A stretch of DNA of 49,459 nucleotides from an uncultured Clostridia bacterium (GTDB lineage Bacteria > Bacillota > Clostridia > TANB77 > CAG-508). Each line of letters starts with the position of its first letter. Within the stretch, counting starts at the first letter, position 1. Shown in pieces: positions 8,250 through 18,456 of this stretch. The translations under genes were made by a program, and so were the position numbers. The notes under the pieces were generated by a model. That model searched no databases. It was not told where the DNA came from and saw only the letters and a list, made by a program, of their open reading frames with translations. The stretch spans positions 1-49,459 of the forward strand of contig CANQPY010000006.1 in assembly GCA_947625835.1 (NCBI GenBank), in the 5' to 3' direction.

Positions 8250-10739
8250 TAAAGAAGCAATTAAAAATAGGAAGGATGTAGTATACAATTTGAAGGAAAG
8301 GCCAATTTTAATTGCAGTAATAGGATATATAATAGGTATATGGTGGGGACTATACTTAAAAATTAGTATAGTTCCTTTTTATATTCTATTAATTGCAATT
8401 TATTTAATTTATAAAATTTTTTCAAATAATCGACAAAAACAATTTAAACTATTGTCATTTAGTCGTTATTCAAAATATTTAAAATTAATAATTAACAAAA
8501 AAGCAATTTTAATTCTAATTATTTTTTCTAATATATCTAATATCATAGTTTTAAATCAAAATAGCAAATACGAAAATTTATATACAGATGGGCAAAATGT
8601 AGAAATAACAGGAATTGTGACTAGTCAAAAAACAGAAAAGACCTATTTCAATTTATATAAAATAAAAATATTAGGTAACAAAAATTATAATATGTATATT
8701 CAAGTGGGGAAAAATGAGAAAGACTTAGAATATGGCGACAAAATAAAAGTAGAAGGAACATATACAAAGCCATCTATACAAAGGAACTATGGTGGATATG
8801 ATGAAAGTAAATATTTAAAAACACTAAAAATACTTGGAAGAGTTAGAGTAAATAAATTGCAAATAGAAGCAAAAAAACAAGCAAATTTTATTTTAGAATT
8901 TGCAAATAAAATAAATTTGCAAATAAAAGAAAATATAAATAAAGTATTTAATAAAGAAAATTCTGCAATTTTAAAAGGCTTATTATTAGGAGATAAACAA
9001 GATATCGAAGAAGAAATAAAAGAAAATTTTCAAACTACTAATATTTCTCATATATTAGCAATATCTGGCATGCATATTAGCTATATAATAGTCGGCATAC
9101 AATTTTTATTTCAAAAATGGCTTGGAAAGAGAAAAACTAAAATAATAACAATTTGCTTTTTACTTGTTTATTTTTTCATTACAGGATTTTCTGCTTCTAT
9201 ATTTAGAGCAACTATAATGGGAATTTTGTTAATGCTATCAAGTATATTTTATAGAAAAAATGATGTATGGAATGCAATTTCAATTTCATTATTTCTTATA
9301 TTAATTTATAATCCTTTTTTAATTTTAGATATAGGATTGCAACTTTCTTATTTAGGAACAATTGGAATAATTTTATTCCATAAAACAGTTTTATCAATTT
9401 TAAAGAAAATAAAATTTCCAAAAAAAGAAATTTTATCAGTTACTATATCAGCTCAAATTATGATATTTCCACTAATAATTTATTACTTCCATACAGTAGG
9501 AACTTACTTTTTAATAGCCAATCTGTTTGTTAGTATAATAATTGGCCCAATTGTTGTTTTATCATTTATTTTTATTTTCTTTTCTTTAATTTGTTTTTCA
9601 ACAGTAAAAATACTTAAAGTTCCGGTAGAACTTGGAATAGAAATTTTAAATTTTATCTCTAAAATTGGAAAACTACCTTGGTCAAAATTCTACCTTACAA
9701 CACCAAGCATTTTTAGTATTTTTATATATCTAATATGTGTAAATATAATAAATTATATTTATAAAATTTATCATTTAAATTATTTAAATGCAACCCAAAA
9801 AAGAATCAAAAATTTAATTGCTTTGTTTCGATATAAATTTAACCAAAAAAAGAAAAAATACTTTTTATTTCTAATAGTTTTTTTAATATTAATAATCTGT
9901 TTTCAATTTATGCCTAAAAATTTAAGAATTCATTTTGTTGATGTAGGACAAGGAGATTGTACATTTATTATTACACCACAAAATAAAACAATATTAATAG
10001 ATGGGGGAGGTAGCTTACAAAAGGACTTTGATGTAGGCAAAAAAACTGTAATACCATATTTGTTAAATAGAGGGTATAACTACTTAGATTATGTGATAAT
10101 CAGTCATTTTGACCAAGACCATGTTGGCGGAATTATTTCTATATTAGAAGAACTAAATGTAAAAAATATAGTAATTGGCAAACAATATCAAGACTCTGAA
10201 AATTATCAAAAATTTTTAAACATTGTAAAAGAAAAAAAGGCAAAAGTAAATGTAGTAGAAGCTAAGTCAAGAGTAAATATTGAAAAAGATTTATATTTTG
10301 ATGTATTATGGCCAAATTCTTCACAAGTAGTCTCAGAAAATTCTATTAATAATAATGCATTAGCATTTAAATTATTTTATAAAAATTTTACTATGCTTTT
10401 TACTGGTGATATTGAAGAACAAGCAGAAAAACTTTTAATACAAGAATATAAAAATACGAATTATTTAAAATCTACAATTTTAAAAGTAGCACATCATGGT
10501 TCCAAAACATCTTCTACACAAGATTTTTTAGACTTAGTTAGCCCTAAAATAGCTCTAATTGGTGTTGGCAAAAATAATAATTTCCGGACATCCAAGTGAA
10601 GAAACAATAAAAAAATTAGAAAACGTGCGGCTCAAAAATTTTTAGAACTGACGAAGATGGAGAAATAAATATTGAAGTAGATAGTAAAAGAACTTGTATA
10701 AATTTAACAAAAAACGTAAATACTACAAAAAAAGAGTAG
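8224..10739 (+). CDS. comEC: DNA uptake channel ComEC, decoded through two CGGN +1 sites
   Basis: After two one-base skips the product is 837 residues. It has an N-terminal membrane and DUF4131-type region (residues 20-220), the Competence domain with multiple helices (about 230-520, with ISHILAISGMHISYII), and a metallo-beta-lactamase domain (HFVDVGQGDCTFI near 578, ISHFDQDHVGG near 630). CGGA at 10585 and CGGC at 10628 each break the frame. Skipping C gives KNNNFGHPSEETI then NVGSKIFRTDEDGEI, the normal ComEC end. The protein moves single-stranded DNA across the membrane. The true start may be TTG 8290, because ATG 8224 lies inside the previous gene. Three CGGs upstream in the gene are all out of frame. 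Confidence 0.9.
10585..10588 (+). other. CGGN +1 recoding site (comEC site 1, Gly788)
   Basis: The context is aat-ttc-CGGA-cat. The zero frame ends four codons later (TGA); skipping C restores the ComEC motif FGHPSEE. Confidence 0.85.
10628..10631 (+). other. CGGN +1 recoding site (comEC site 2, Gly802)
   Basis: The context is aac-gtg-CGGC-tca. It is only reached in the frame set by site 1. Skipping C gives GSKIFRTDEDGE, while the unshifted frame stops after five codons. Confidence 0.85.
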
Positions 10740-10757
10740 TAAAGGAGAAAAAAGCTT

Positions 10758-11357
10758 ATGAATAAAACAATAATAACAATGATAGCAATAATTGTAATTA
10801 TAAGTGCCATACTTACAGCAATTGCTATCTTAAAACCAAATAGAGAGGAAACTATACAACAAGAACAACCTGAAATTGCAGAAGAAGAAATTTTAGATGA
10901 TTGCACAGACGAATATGAAATGATGATACAAGAAGCAAAAACGGCAAATTCTAATGAAGAAAAAACATCACCAAATTGTTCACTTGAAATAAAAACATAT
11001 TATAAAGATTGCAAACATATAACAAGGCAGTATTCTAATTTGCCAGAAAACTTAGTTAATTTAGCAAAAGATGAAATACAAGAAATATACCCAGATTATA
11101 TGATTCAAACTTTTTCAAGTAATGAAATTGTTTTATATAAACAAGAAGAAGGCTCATGTGGAGAACATTACTTATTAAAAAGCGAAAATGGAGTAGTCTC
11201 TATCTATCAAGTTTTAGACGATGGAAATTTAGAAAAAATAGAAGAAACTGAAATTAGTGTAGAGTATCTACCAGAAACAGATAAAATTAATATGGAAAAG
11301 GGAATAGAAGTAAATGGAAAGCAAAATTTAAATCAATTGCTAGAAGACTTTGAATAA
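10758..11357 (+). CDS. Membrane-anchored BofC C-terminal-domain protein
   Basis: This 199-residue protein has an N-terminal membrane helix (residues 3-30), an acidic linker, and a C-terminal region resembling BofC: YLLKSENGVVSIYQVLDDGN, then ISVEYLPETDKINMEKGIEV and LNQLLEDFE at the end. BofC of Bacillus is a forespore protein that checks the SpoIVB protease in the SigK checkpoint; clostridial relatives share mostly this last domain. The start has AAAGGAG. It follows comEC by 18 bases. The exact role is inferred from the domain only. Two cysteines near 48 and 74 and two near 84 and 134 are unexplained. Confidence 0.7.
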   Translation: MNKTIITMIAIIVIISAILTAIAILKPNREETIQQEQPEIAEEEILDDCTDEYEMMIQEAKTANSNEEKTSPNCSLEIKTYYKDCKHITRQYSNLPENLVNLAKDEIQEIYPDYMIQTFSSNEIVLYKQEEGSCGEHYLLKSENGVVSIYQVLDDGNLEKIEETEISVEYLPETDKINMEKGIEVNGKQNLNQLLEDFE

Positions 11358-11363
11358 AATAAA

Positions 11364-11400
11364 AAAGGTTCTTTAGCATTAACCTAAAGAACCTTTAAAA
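11364..11400. terminator. Bidirectional terminator between the bofC-like gene and pgsA
   Basis: AAAGGTTCTTTAG (11364-11376) pairs with CTAAAGAACCTTT (11384-11396), with A/T runs on both sides. Confidence 0.85.
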
Positions 11401-11402
11401 TA

Positions 11403-11996
11403 TTATTTTTTCTTTTTTTCCTTTTTATCTACAGTAACTTCTTTTTTTAAATCTTGCTTATCAATTAATCCTTTTTGGTATAAATCTTTTACATACATTA
11501 TCAAAGAAAAAATTGTAGACACTAAAGCTAAAGTAAATAAACCTAAATCTAAATTTTTCCAAATACCAGTAATTTCATATTGCTTTAATAGAAGAGAAAC
11601 TACAATTGCGATAAAAAACAATACAGTTGCAAGTTTTCCATACCATCTACTATATACAACAACATCTTTTCCATAAAGGAAAGAAGCGCCACAAATCATA
11701 ATAAATTCTTTTAATAATACTATTAACAAAATCCAAATTGGAATAATGTTAGTAAATACAAGAGAAGCAATAGTTGCAATTTGTGTTAGTTTATCAGCAA
11801 GAGGATCCATTAATTTTCCAAAATTAGAAATTAAGTTAAACCTTCTTGCAATAAAACCATCAGCAATATCAGTAAAACCTGAAATTGTAAAAAATACAAA
11901 TGCTAATATATAATTCCCTGTAAAAATATAAAATATAATCACTGGTATTAATAAAAATCGAATAACAGTTAAAATATTTGGTATATGTTTCAACAT
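11403..11996 (-). CDS. pgsA: CDP-diacylglycerol-glycerol-3-phosphate 3-phosphatidyltransferase
   Basis: This 197-residue membrane enzyme has about five helices. The CDP-alcohol phosphatidyltransferase signature is clear: DIADGFIARRF, then GKLMDPLADKL near residues 43-70, with the catalytic aspartates spaced as in the family. It makes phosphatidylglycerol phosphate, the precursor of phosphatidylglycerol and cardiolipin. The N-terminus NIPNILTVIRFLLIPV is typical of PgsA. The tail is Lys-rich. AGGAGA precedes the ATG. It lies downstream of clpE on the same strand with a 9-base gap, so the two are likely co-transcribed. Confidence 0.93.
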   Translation of the reverse strand: MLKHIPNILTVIRFLLIPVIIFYIFTGNYILAFVFFTISGFTDIADGFIARRFNLISNFGKLMDPLADKLTQIATIASLVFTNIIPIWILLIVLLKEFIMICGASFLYGKDVVVYSRWYGKLATVLFFIAIVVSLLLKQYEITGIWKNLDLGLFTLALVSTIFSLIMYVKDLYQKGLIDKQDLKKEVTVDKKEKKKK

Positions 11997-12005
11997 AATT
12001 TTCTC

Positions 12006-14363
12006 CTATTTTACCTTGAATTTTAGTTTATCATTTTCTACATTTACTACAACTGTTTTTCCATCTACAAGATCTTCTCTTAAAATCATTTCAGCAAGCT
12101 CATCATCAACATATTTTTGTATAGCTCTTCTTAGTGGTCTTGCGCCAAATTTTGTATCAGTTCCTTTTTGTAAAATAAAGTCTTTTGCAGAATCTGCAAA
12201 CTCTATTTTAATATCCTTTTCTTTTAAAGCATTATTTGTATCATTTAGCATTAAATCAACAATTTGTAGCAATTGTTCTTTGGTTAAAGAGTCAAATGCA
12301 ACAATTTCATCAACTCTGTTTAAAAATTCAGGTCTAAATACATCTTTTAAACTATCTAGAATTTTATTTTTATTAACTGTTCTTCCACCAAATCCAATTG
12401 AATTATTATTCAAATTTGAACCGGCATTTGATGTCATAATAATTATAGTATTTGCAAAACTAACTGTGTTTCCTTGACTATCTGTTAATTTTCCATCATC
12501 TAAAACTTGAAGAAGAATATTAAATACATCTGGATGTGCTTTTTCAATTTCATCTAATAAAATGATAGAATAAGGTTTTCTTTTTACTTTATCAGTTAAT
12601 TGACCTGCATCATCATATCCAACATATCCTGGAGGTGCACCAATTAATTTGGATGTAGAATGGCTTTCCATATATTCAGACATATCTACTCTTATAATAG
12701 AATCTTCGCTGCCAAACATTTCAAATGCAAGGGATTTAGCAAGCTCTGTTTTTCCAACACCAGTTGGACCAACAAATATAAATGATGGTGGTCTTTTTGA
12801 ACTTTGTAAGCCTGCACGATTTCTTCTAATGGCTCTTGCTACACTGCTTACAGCTTCTTCCTGACCAATAATTCTTTTGTGAAGGTTTGTTTCTAAATTT
12901 AATAATTTCTGTGTTTCTGCTTCTGTTATTTTCTTTACTGGTATTTTTGTCCAACTTTCTATTACATTTGCAATATCTTGGATTGTAATTTGTTTTAATT
13001 TCATTTTACTATTTATTTTATCAATTTCTTCAATTAATTGACATTCACGAGTTTTTAAATCAGCTGCTTTTTGATAGTCTTCTGTAGAGTCAGCAGCAAC
13101 TACTTCCTCTTTTTCAGCTTGAACACTAGCTAATTCTTGTTTTAACATTTCTAGTCTGTATAGATCCTTATTTTCTAGATTAATTCTAGAACAAGCCTCA
13201 TCTAATATATCTATTGCTTTATCTGGTAAAAACCTATCATGAATGTATTTTTCAGACATTATAACAGTTTGACGAATAACATCAGAAGATATTTTTACTT
13301 TATGATATTCTTCATAATATTTTTTTATTCCTTCCAAAATTCCAATAGAGTCATCAACTGTTGGTTCTTCTACTAAAATTTGTTGAAATCTTCGCTCTAA
13401 TGCAGAATCTTTTTCAATATATTTACGATATTCTTTTAAAGTAGTTGTACCAATTAATTGAATTTCACCATTTGATAGAGCAGGTTTTAAAATATTTGCA
13501 GCATTCATAGAATGTTCACCATCACCTGCACCAATAATATTATGAATTTCGTCAATTACTAAAATTATATTTCCATACTCTCTACATTCATCAATAATGC
13601 CCTTCATTCTAGACTCAAATTGACCTCTAAATTGTGTACCTGCAATTACAGCAGTCATGTCTAATAAATAAACTTCTTTGTTTAATAGTTTTGCAGGAAC
13701 GTTTTGATTTGCAATTTTAATTGCTAACCCTTGTGCAATAGCCGTTTTACCAACACCAGGTTCACCAATTAAGCAAGGATTATTTTTAGAACGTCTATTT
13801 AAAATTTGAATCATTCTTTGAATTTCTTTATCACGACCAATTATAAGGTCAAGTTCATTGTTTTTTGCCTTTACTGTTAAGTTAGTGCCATAAGTATCTA
13901 AGAATTTTTTTCTTTTATTTTTTATATTTTTCTTTTTTTCTATTTTAACTTTTTTTCGAGCACCAATAGGTTCTTCTTGTTCTTCTTGATTTTTATTATT
14001 GAACATATTAGAAAAAATTGAACCAAGCGGAATTGCTGCTCCTGCTATTCTATGTGGTGGTTCATCTGGGTCATCACTGGCTTCAGTATTTTCAAAAGTG
14101 ATAGCACCGTCTATATTTTCAATATCTTCTAAATTAATATTTTCTGCTAAATCTTTAAAAATAGTTTCAAATTGTTTAGTCATATCAGACAAATTCATTT
14201 TGTCCTTTGATAAAATATCGCTTTGCTTAGCTAATACTTCAGTTGGATCAATGCCTTTTTTCTTAGCACAGTCATAGCAGTATCCTTCCATTGTTTCTTT
14301 TCCATTTTCTATTTTTTTATAAAAAAGTATTGCTGGTTTTTTATTACATTCTGAACATAACAT
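12006..14363 (-). CDS. clpE: ATP-dependent Clp protease ATP-binding subunit ClpE
   Basis: A zinc finger opens the protein (CSEC...CYDC), followed by a linker and then two AAA+ modules. Walker A of module 1 is [13 protein letters not shown] and of module 2 is [17 protein letters not shown]-type coiled segment ([13 protein letters not shown]) lies between them. Zinc finger plus UVR is diagnostic of ClpE rather than ClpC. It unfolds damaged proteins for ClpP and is usually CtsR-controlled. I prefer ATG 14363 (MLCSEC), which has GAGGA upstream, over ATG 14381 six codons earlier, which has no good site. The product is about 785 residues. Three CGG on this strand are out of frame. Confidence 0.93.
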   Translation of the reverse strand: MLCSECNKKPAILFYKKIENGKETMEGYCYDCAKKKGIDPTEVLAKQSDILSKDKMNLSDMTKQFETIFKDLAENINLEDIENIDGAITFENTEASDDPDEPPHRIAGAAIPLGSIFSNMFNNKNQEEQEEPIGARKKVKIEKKKNIKNKRKKFLDTYGTNLTVKAKNNELDLIIGRDKEIQRMIQILNRRSKNNPCLIGEPGVGKTAIAQGLAIKIANQNVPAKLLNKEVYLLDMTAVIAGTQFRGQFESRMKGIIDECREYGNIILVIDEIHNIIGAGDGEHSMNAANILKPALSNGEIQLIGTTTLKEYRKYIEKDSALERRFQQILVEEPTVDDSIGILEGIKKYYEEYHKVKISSDVIRQTVIMSEKYIHDRFLPDKAIDILDEACSRINLENKDLYRLEMLKQELASVQAEKEEVVAADSTEDYQKAADLKTRECQLIEEIDKINSKMKLKQITIQDIANVIESWTKIPVKKITEAETQKLLNLETNLHKRIIGQEEAVSSVARAIRRNRAGLQSSKRPPSFIFVGPTGVGKTELAKSLAFEMFGSEDSIIRVDMSEYMESHSTSKLIGAPPGYVGYDDAGQLTDKVKRKPYSIILLDEIEKAHPDVFNILLQVLDDGKLTDSQGNTVSFANTIIIMTSNAGSNLNNNSIGFGGRTVNKNKILDSLKDVFRPEFLNRVDEIVAFDSLTKEQLLQIVDLMLNDTNNALKEKDIKIEFADSAKDFILQKGTDTKFGARPLRRAIQKYVDDELAEMILREDLVDGKTVVVNVENDKLKFKVK

Positions 14364-14480
14364 AACTTTAAAATTCCTCATTTCTATATAAAATTAATCT
14401 ATATTATCATACCGCAAAAATGCAAAATAGTCAATATTTTATATGAATTTAAAATATTTACAATTGCATTTAATATAACT

Positions 14481-14788
14481 GTTAAGACTAAATTTTATAA
14501 TACAAAAAAGTTAAATATATTTTTTATTAATAACAAATCGGGGGGACCAGCAAGTTACAGACTATTTAAAAGGCTTTATAATTATATTTTTTCATTACTT
14601 TGTGTGTCGCAACTTACAAAATAAAAATAAAAATGTAAGTTGCTCCAATCGCACTACACTTCGTTCCGTTTGGTCGCTTACGCAGTAATTCAAAATATAA
14701 TTATAAAGCCTTTTTAGAGTCTGTTATGTAGCTGGGAGTTATTAATAAAAAATATATTTAACTTTTGGATCATTAATTAAAGTCTAAC
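14481..14788. repeat. Copy 1 of a ~308-bp nested inverted-repeat element
   Basis: The outer ends GTTAAGACT and AGTCTAAC are inverted. Long inverted arms follow at 14506-14534 and 14738-14766 (AAAAGTTAAATATATTTTTT then ATTAATAAC). An inner inverted arm pair (GGCTTTATAATTATATTTT) spans about 14571-14589 and 14691-14709, and a central hairpin is formed by GCAACTTACA / TGTAAGTTGC (14609-14642). Conserved blocks GGACCAGCAA and AGCTGGGAG lie between the arms. A second copy in opposite orientation lies at 40341-40650. It holds no gene, and together with the promoter at 14811 it fills the clpE gap. It is MITE-like in form. Confidence 0.85.
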
Positions 14789-14810
14789 ATTTAATATTTC
14801 AATCTGCACA

Positions 14811-14839
14811 TTGATTATTTTGCTAAAAAATGGTATAAT
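14811..14839 (+). promoter_or_regulatory. SigA promoter of the DUF3298-like gene
   Basis: TTGATT (14811-14816), a 17-base spacer and TATAAT (14834-14839). An 18-codon open frame with AAAGGAGG only two bases before its ATG (14864-14920) overlaps the following gene and may be a leader peptide or chance. Confidence 0.7.
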
Positions 14840-14897
14840 TAATATATATGGGGAAAGGAGGAAATGTTAGCAATTAAAGCTAGCATAGGTAAAGAAA

Positions 14898-15755
14898 ATG
14901 AAAGTAGTATTACCAGATAATAAAATGAATAAAAAACAAATAGCAATATATGTTTCAATTATAATTATATGTATTATATCTGTTATAATAGCATTTTATG
15001 TGCAATTTTATGCAAGAATAGATGTAAGTAGAATATTAGGATTTGAAAACCAAGTAAAATTAGGAACAAAAAGTGAAGAACAAATTCAAACCTTAATATC
15101 AGAATTTGACAAACTATTTACAAATGATATTCAAACAAATGATGAAATAATAAACTTCAATGCTCAAGAAAAAGAAAAGCCAATAGTATATACTAAAATG
15201 GCAAAGAAAGAAAGTAAATTAAATAGTTATAATGTAGAAGTTTTAATACCTTGTATTAATATAAAAGACGAAAAAGTTGACGAATATAATAAAGAAATTG
15301 AACAGTTTATAGACAAAACCGATAGCATATTAAAAAGCGAGAACAAAAATACTATCTACACAGTAGATTATGCGGTAAATATAAAAGATGATATATTATC
15401 ATTAATGGTTAGATCAAATTTAAAGGAAGGTGCAAGTGCACAAAGAGTAATTGTTCAAACATATAATTATGATTTAAGAAATAAAAAAGAAATAACATTA
15501 GAAGAAGTATTAAAAATAGAAGGACTAAATAAAAACAACGTACAAAATCAAATTAAAGATGCAATAAAAAAAGAACAAGCAAAAGTAGAAGACTTAAAGG
15601 AATTAGGTTATAATATTTACAGTAGAGACATTACAAATGATATGTATAAAGTAGAAAATTCAACTCAATTTTATTTAACAGAAGATGCATTATATATAAT
15701 TTATGCATATGGAAACGAAACATTTACAAGTGAGGTAGACTTAGCTATTATATAA
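14898..15755 (+). CDS. Membrane-anchored extracellular protein, DUF3298-like
   Basis: This 285-residue protein has an N-terminal membrane helix (residues 14-35) and an outside domain resembling DUF3298/DUF4163 (the RsiV type). It contains YNVEVLIPCINIKDEKVDEY near 115, ITLEEVLKIEGLNKNNVQNQ near 200 and STQFYLTEDALYIIYAYGNE near the end. Such domains bind or sense wall-related ligands in some proteins, but the role here is unknown. The ATG has AGGTAAAG upstream, a modest site; the strong AAAGGAGG lies 35 bases further up. It is monocistronic between a SigA promoter and a large terminator. CGG at 15373 is out of frame. Confidence 0.7.
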   Translation: MKVVLPDNKMNKKQIAIYVSIIIICIISVIIAFYVQFYARIDVSRILGFENQVKLGTKSEEQIQTLISEFDKLFTNDIQTNDEIINFNAQEKEKPIVYTKMAKKESKLNSYNVEVLIPCINIKDEKVDEYNKEIEQFIDKTDSILKSENKNTIYTVDYAVNIKDDILSLMVRSNLKEGASAQRVIVQTYNYDLRNKKEITLEEVLKIEGLNKNNVQNQIKDAIKKEQAKVEDLKELGYNIYSRDITNDMYKVENSTQFYLTEDALYIIYAYGNETFTSEVDLAII

Positions 15756-15761
15756 AAAAAT

Positions 15762-15914
15762 AAAAGAGAAGCTTTTTTTATATTCTAGGAAAGTCATCAT
15801 TGAAAATGATAGACTTTCCGTAGAAGATAATTATGCGGAATTTAGATTTTCTAAGCAATTTTATTGCATAGAAAATCTTTATTCCGTTTTTTTAGAGGAA
15901 AGCTTCTCTTTTTA
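15762..15914 (+). terminator. Compound terminator of nested hairpins
   Basis: Outer arms AAAAGAGAAGCTTT (15762-15775) and AAAGCTTCTCTTTTT (15899-15913) enclose two inner hairpins: GGAAAGTC...GACTTTCC, and CGGAATTTAGATTTTCT with its partner (15836-15886). The second inner hairpin and the 14 bases before it reappear at the 3' end of rnr (35967-36040). Confidence 0.75.
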
Positions 15915-16009
15915 CTTTGAAAATAAAAGGGGATGTTTGTTTAATACATATATATAATAACAACTTAATTTGTCTATTGTGTGAATTAAAAGTGAAGGAT
16001 TAACAAAAA

Positions 16010-17279
16010 TTATGGTTGTTCTCCTAAAGTAATAGTTAATTCTCGTTCTTCTCCGTTACGATTTACCTTTATTTTCATTTCGTCACCAATTTTATGAGAA
16101 TTTTTAATTTTATTCAATTCGTCCATTTTTGTAATTTTTTGTCCATCTGCTTCAATAATTACATCACCAATTTTAATACCTGCTTTTTCACCTGCAGAAA
16201 AGTCATCAACAGATTTTACATAAATTCCTTTTACTAACTTATTAGCTTTTGCAGTTTCTTCATCTAAATCCATTCCAGAAATTCCAATATAAGGTCTTTT
16301 TACTTTGCTATATTGAATTAATTGAGAAGTAATATCAGTAGTAGAATTTATTGGAATTGCAAATCCCATACCTTCAATACCAGTTCCAGAAAGTTTTAAT
16401 GTATTAATACCAATTACTTTACCTTCACTATTTACTAATGCGCCACCACTGTTACCAGAATTAATTGCAGCATCTGTTTGTATTAAAGTGAATTTTTTAC
16501 CATCTGAATCTGTTACCTCTCTATTTACAGCACTAATAACACCACAAGTAATACTACTTTGTAAACCTAAAGGATTTCCAACTGCCATAGCAAATTCTCC
16601 AACTTTTATATTATCAGAATCTGCAAAATCTGCTTTAGATAATCCTGTTTTTTCAATTTTTATAACGGCTAAGTCAGTTTGTTCATCTTTTCCTATAATT
16701 TTTCCTTCATATTCAGTTTCGTCATTAAACAAAGTAACAGTTACTTTTGTAGCTTCAGACACCTCATAATAAGCCTCAGATGAAGAACTAGATACAATAT
16801 GATTATTAGTTAAAATATAACCATCTTCACTAATAATAATTCCAGAACCACTTGCAGTAGCAGTAGTAGAACTTGTTTGTCTACCAAATATAGAAATTAG
16901 TGAATTTACGTTATAAGTTACCTGAATGCCTACAATTGATGGCAATATCTTATTAGCAGCATATACAGAAGTATCAGAGTAATTAGCAAGTGATGTTTGA
17001 CTTACATATCCTGAATTTGTATTTGTATTAGATTTTGAACTGCTTTCAGAAGATGAGTTTTCATTTAAAATTTTTGAACGAATTGAAGGAATTCCAAAAC
17101 AAGTACCGAAGTACTAAACTACAACCTACAATACCACTAAAAAACGGCAACAAAATTCCCTTTCCAAATCCAACTTTTGCTTTAGTAGAATGACTAGAGT
17201 AAACATCTTTGTATGTATTTGGATTTTTTACTGTTTTAAAACTTTTTTCTGTTTCCTCTTTTTTTTCATTTTCTTCCAT
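16010..17279 (-). CDS. htrA: Membrane-anchored HtrA/DegP serine protease, decoded through one CGGT +1 site
   Basis: The ATG at 17279 follows AGGAGG. The zero frame encodes a charged N-terminus and a membrane helix, then CGG at 17108. Skipping C gives LVLGTCFGIPSIRS and joins the protease frame, for 422 residues ending at TAA 16010. The trypsin-like triad is His160 (TNNHIV), Asp202 (TDLAVIKIE) and Ser277 (NSGNSGGAL), and a PDZ domain covers about 325-415. HtrA degrades misfolded exported proteins. Without the shift the helix would be separated from the protease, which has no ribosome site of its own. A CGG in the PDZ part is out of frame (AAC-GGA). Confidence 0.92.
17105..17108 (-). other. CGGN +1 recoding site (htrA, Gly58)
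   Basis: Minus-strand context gta-ctt-CGGT-act. It lies inside the membrane helix. Skipping C yields LVLGTCFG and links anchor to protease. Confidence 0.82.
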
Positions 17280-17498
17280 TGTTAAAAAACCTCCTAAAAA
17301 ATATCTATTAATATAATAACCTATTATGACTATATAATACAAGAGATTTGTGAAAATTATGTGAAAAAAAATTGATAATTATATTGAAAATGTTACAATA
17401 TAAATATATAATATAAAAATCAAAACAATTTTGGAAATTCAGACAAGTTTTGAAACAACTGGAACTGAGCAGATAGAGAGAATTTTCAAGACTCTAAC

Positions 17499-17513
17499 AA
17501 AACTGATAAAAAC
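17499..17513. other. Candidate left attachment core (15-bp direct repeat)
   Basis: AAAACTGATAAAAAC recurs exactly at 28509-28523, on the far side of the integrase. The two copies bracket 11 kb of element genes. The AT-rich composition makes chance possible. Confidence 0.35.
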
Positions 17514-17790
17514 TAACAAAGATAAGCACATAATATGCAAACAAGATGCATAAAGTATGCACTCAATATGCAGTAATGCAATAAGGGTGCATATTTCACG
17601 TTATGAGCAGAACACCAGTAATAATTTTTCTTCACTACATTAAGTCGAGAACGGGAAACTTGGGAAAGAAAATCATACAGTATGTCTAAGAATAATAATC
17701 ATAAAAGAACAGTTTGGGAAACTTGGGAAAGAATTTTGCAACCTTTAAGAAAAAATAATAAAAAGAATATACATATATAAGAACATAAGA

Positions 17791-17973
17791 GTGCACAAAA
17801 ATCAAGGTTTGAAAATAACCACCCAAACTACCCAAGATAAAAATAAAAAACAAGGTTTAAAAATAACTACCCAAACTACCCAAGATAAAATAATCTATAA
17901 TCCTCCTCCAAAGTGGAGCGTTGGGCGAAAGCCCATAAGCGAAACGCAAATTATCAAAAATCTCTCAAACTGA
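17791..17973 (+). CDS. Possible 60-residue protein built on a 16-residue repeat
   Basis: The frame opens at GTG 17791 and contains two copies of QGLKITTQTTQDK encoded by a 48-bp direct repeat (17803-17841 and 17851-17889), then NPPPKWSVGRKPISETQ. The repeat length is a multiple of three, and both differences between copies are synonymous (TTG/TTA, ACC/ACT), which hints at coding. The ribosome site is weak and no family is recognised. Confidence 0.3.
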   Translation: MHKNQGLKITTQTTQDKNKKQGLKITTQTTQDKIIYNPPPKWSVGRKPISETQIIKNLSN

Positions 17974-18158
17974 CGGTATAACTGCGATAGCAGTTATAAT
18001 TCTCGCGATTCTACAAGCGAGAATAGTCAGACTACAAAGAACAACCCTAGAACATAAGAAAGTCCATCACTTCCAGCAAAAAAGATAAAAAATTTTTGCT
18101 AAAATCATATACAACTACGAACATTTGTACTATAATATATATGTAGGAGGTGAGAAAA

Positions 18159-18431
18159 GTGGAGAACAAAGAAATCTTGAACAGATTATATGAGACAATA
18201 AAAGAATTACCAACAACAGCAGAATATAATCGACTAAGAAATATGTTTGCAGAAGAAAAAGAAAAGTTTTTAGAAAAAGTAGGAGTACAAAATCGAGATG
18301 AATTAGAAAAACTGACAGATATGCTAGAAGAAATGCACAACGAAATAAATAATCAATGCTTCTGTGAAGGATTTTCGATAGCAGTAAGACTATTTGTAGA
18401 GGCAACATACAAAGAAGAAAGAGATGTTTAA
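18159..18431 (+). CDS. Small helical element protein (DUF6809-like)
   Basis: GTG 18159 follows TAGGAGG by eight bases; a GTG at 18150 overlaps that site and is unlikely. The 90-residue product is helical and charged (ILNRLYETIKELPTTAEYN) and ends in FCEGFSIAVRLFVEATYKEE, resembling small phage-associated proteins of the DUF6809 type. Its function is unknown. It is divergent in orientation from the repressor gene downstream (tail to tail). No CGG is used. Confidence 0.65.
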   Translation: MENKEILNRLYETIKELPTTAEYNRLRNMFAEEKEKFLEKVGVQNRDELEKLTDMLEEMHNEINNQCFCEGFSIAVRLFVEATYKEERDV

Positions 18432-18456
18432 GTAGGAATAGACATCTCTTTTAATT

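Larger units (their letters stand above)
17280..18158. other. Gene-poor left end of the integrative element
   Basis: About 880 bases without a secure gene. It holds the candidate att repeat (17499-17513), TTGGGAAA-type repeats (17657-17667 and 17713-17729), the 48-bp tandem repeat, the palindrome GGGCGAAAGCCC (17923-17934), two hairpins (ACTGCGATAGCAGT near 17981; TTCTCGCGATTCTACAAGCGAGAA near 18000) and TATAAT-like boxes just before the next gene. Confidence 0.6.

Noticed and set aside
14481..14788. Insertion sequence
   Set aside because: There is no transposase frame; the open frames over both copies are repeat-derived shadows without ribosome sites.
14864..14920. 18-codon frame upstream of the DUF3298-like gene as a real gene
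   Set aside because: The AAAGGAGG lies only two bases from its ATG, and nothing in the peptide is recognisable; mentioned only as a possible leader.
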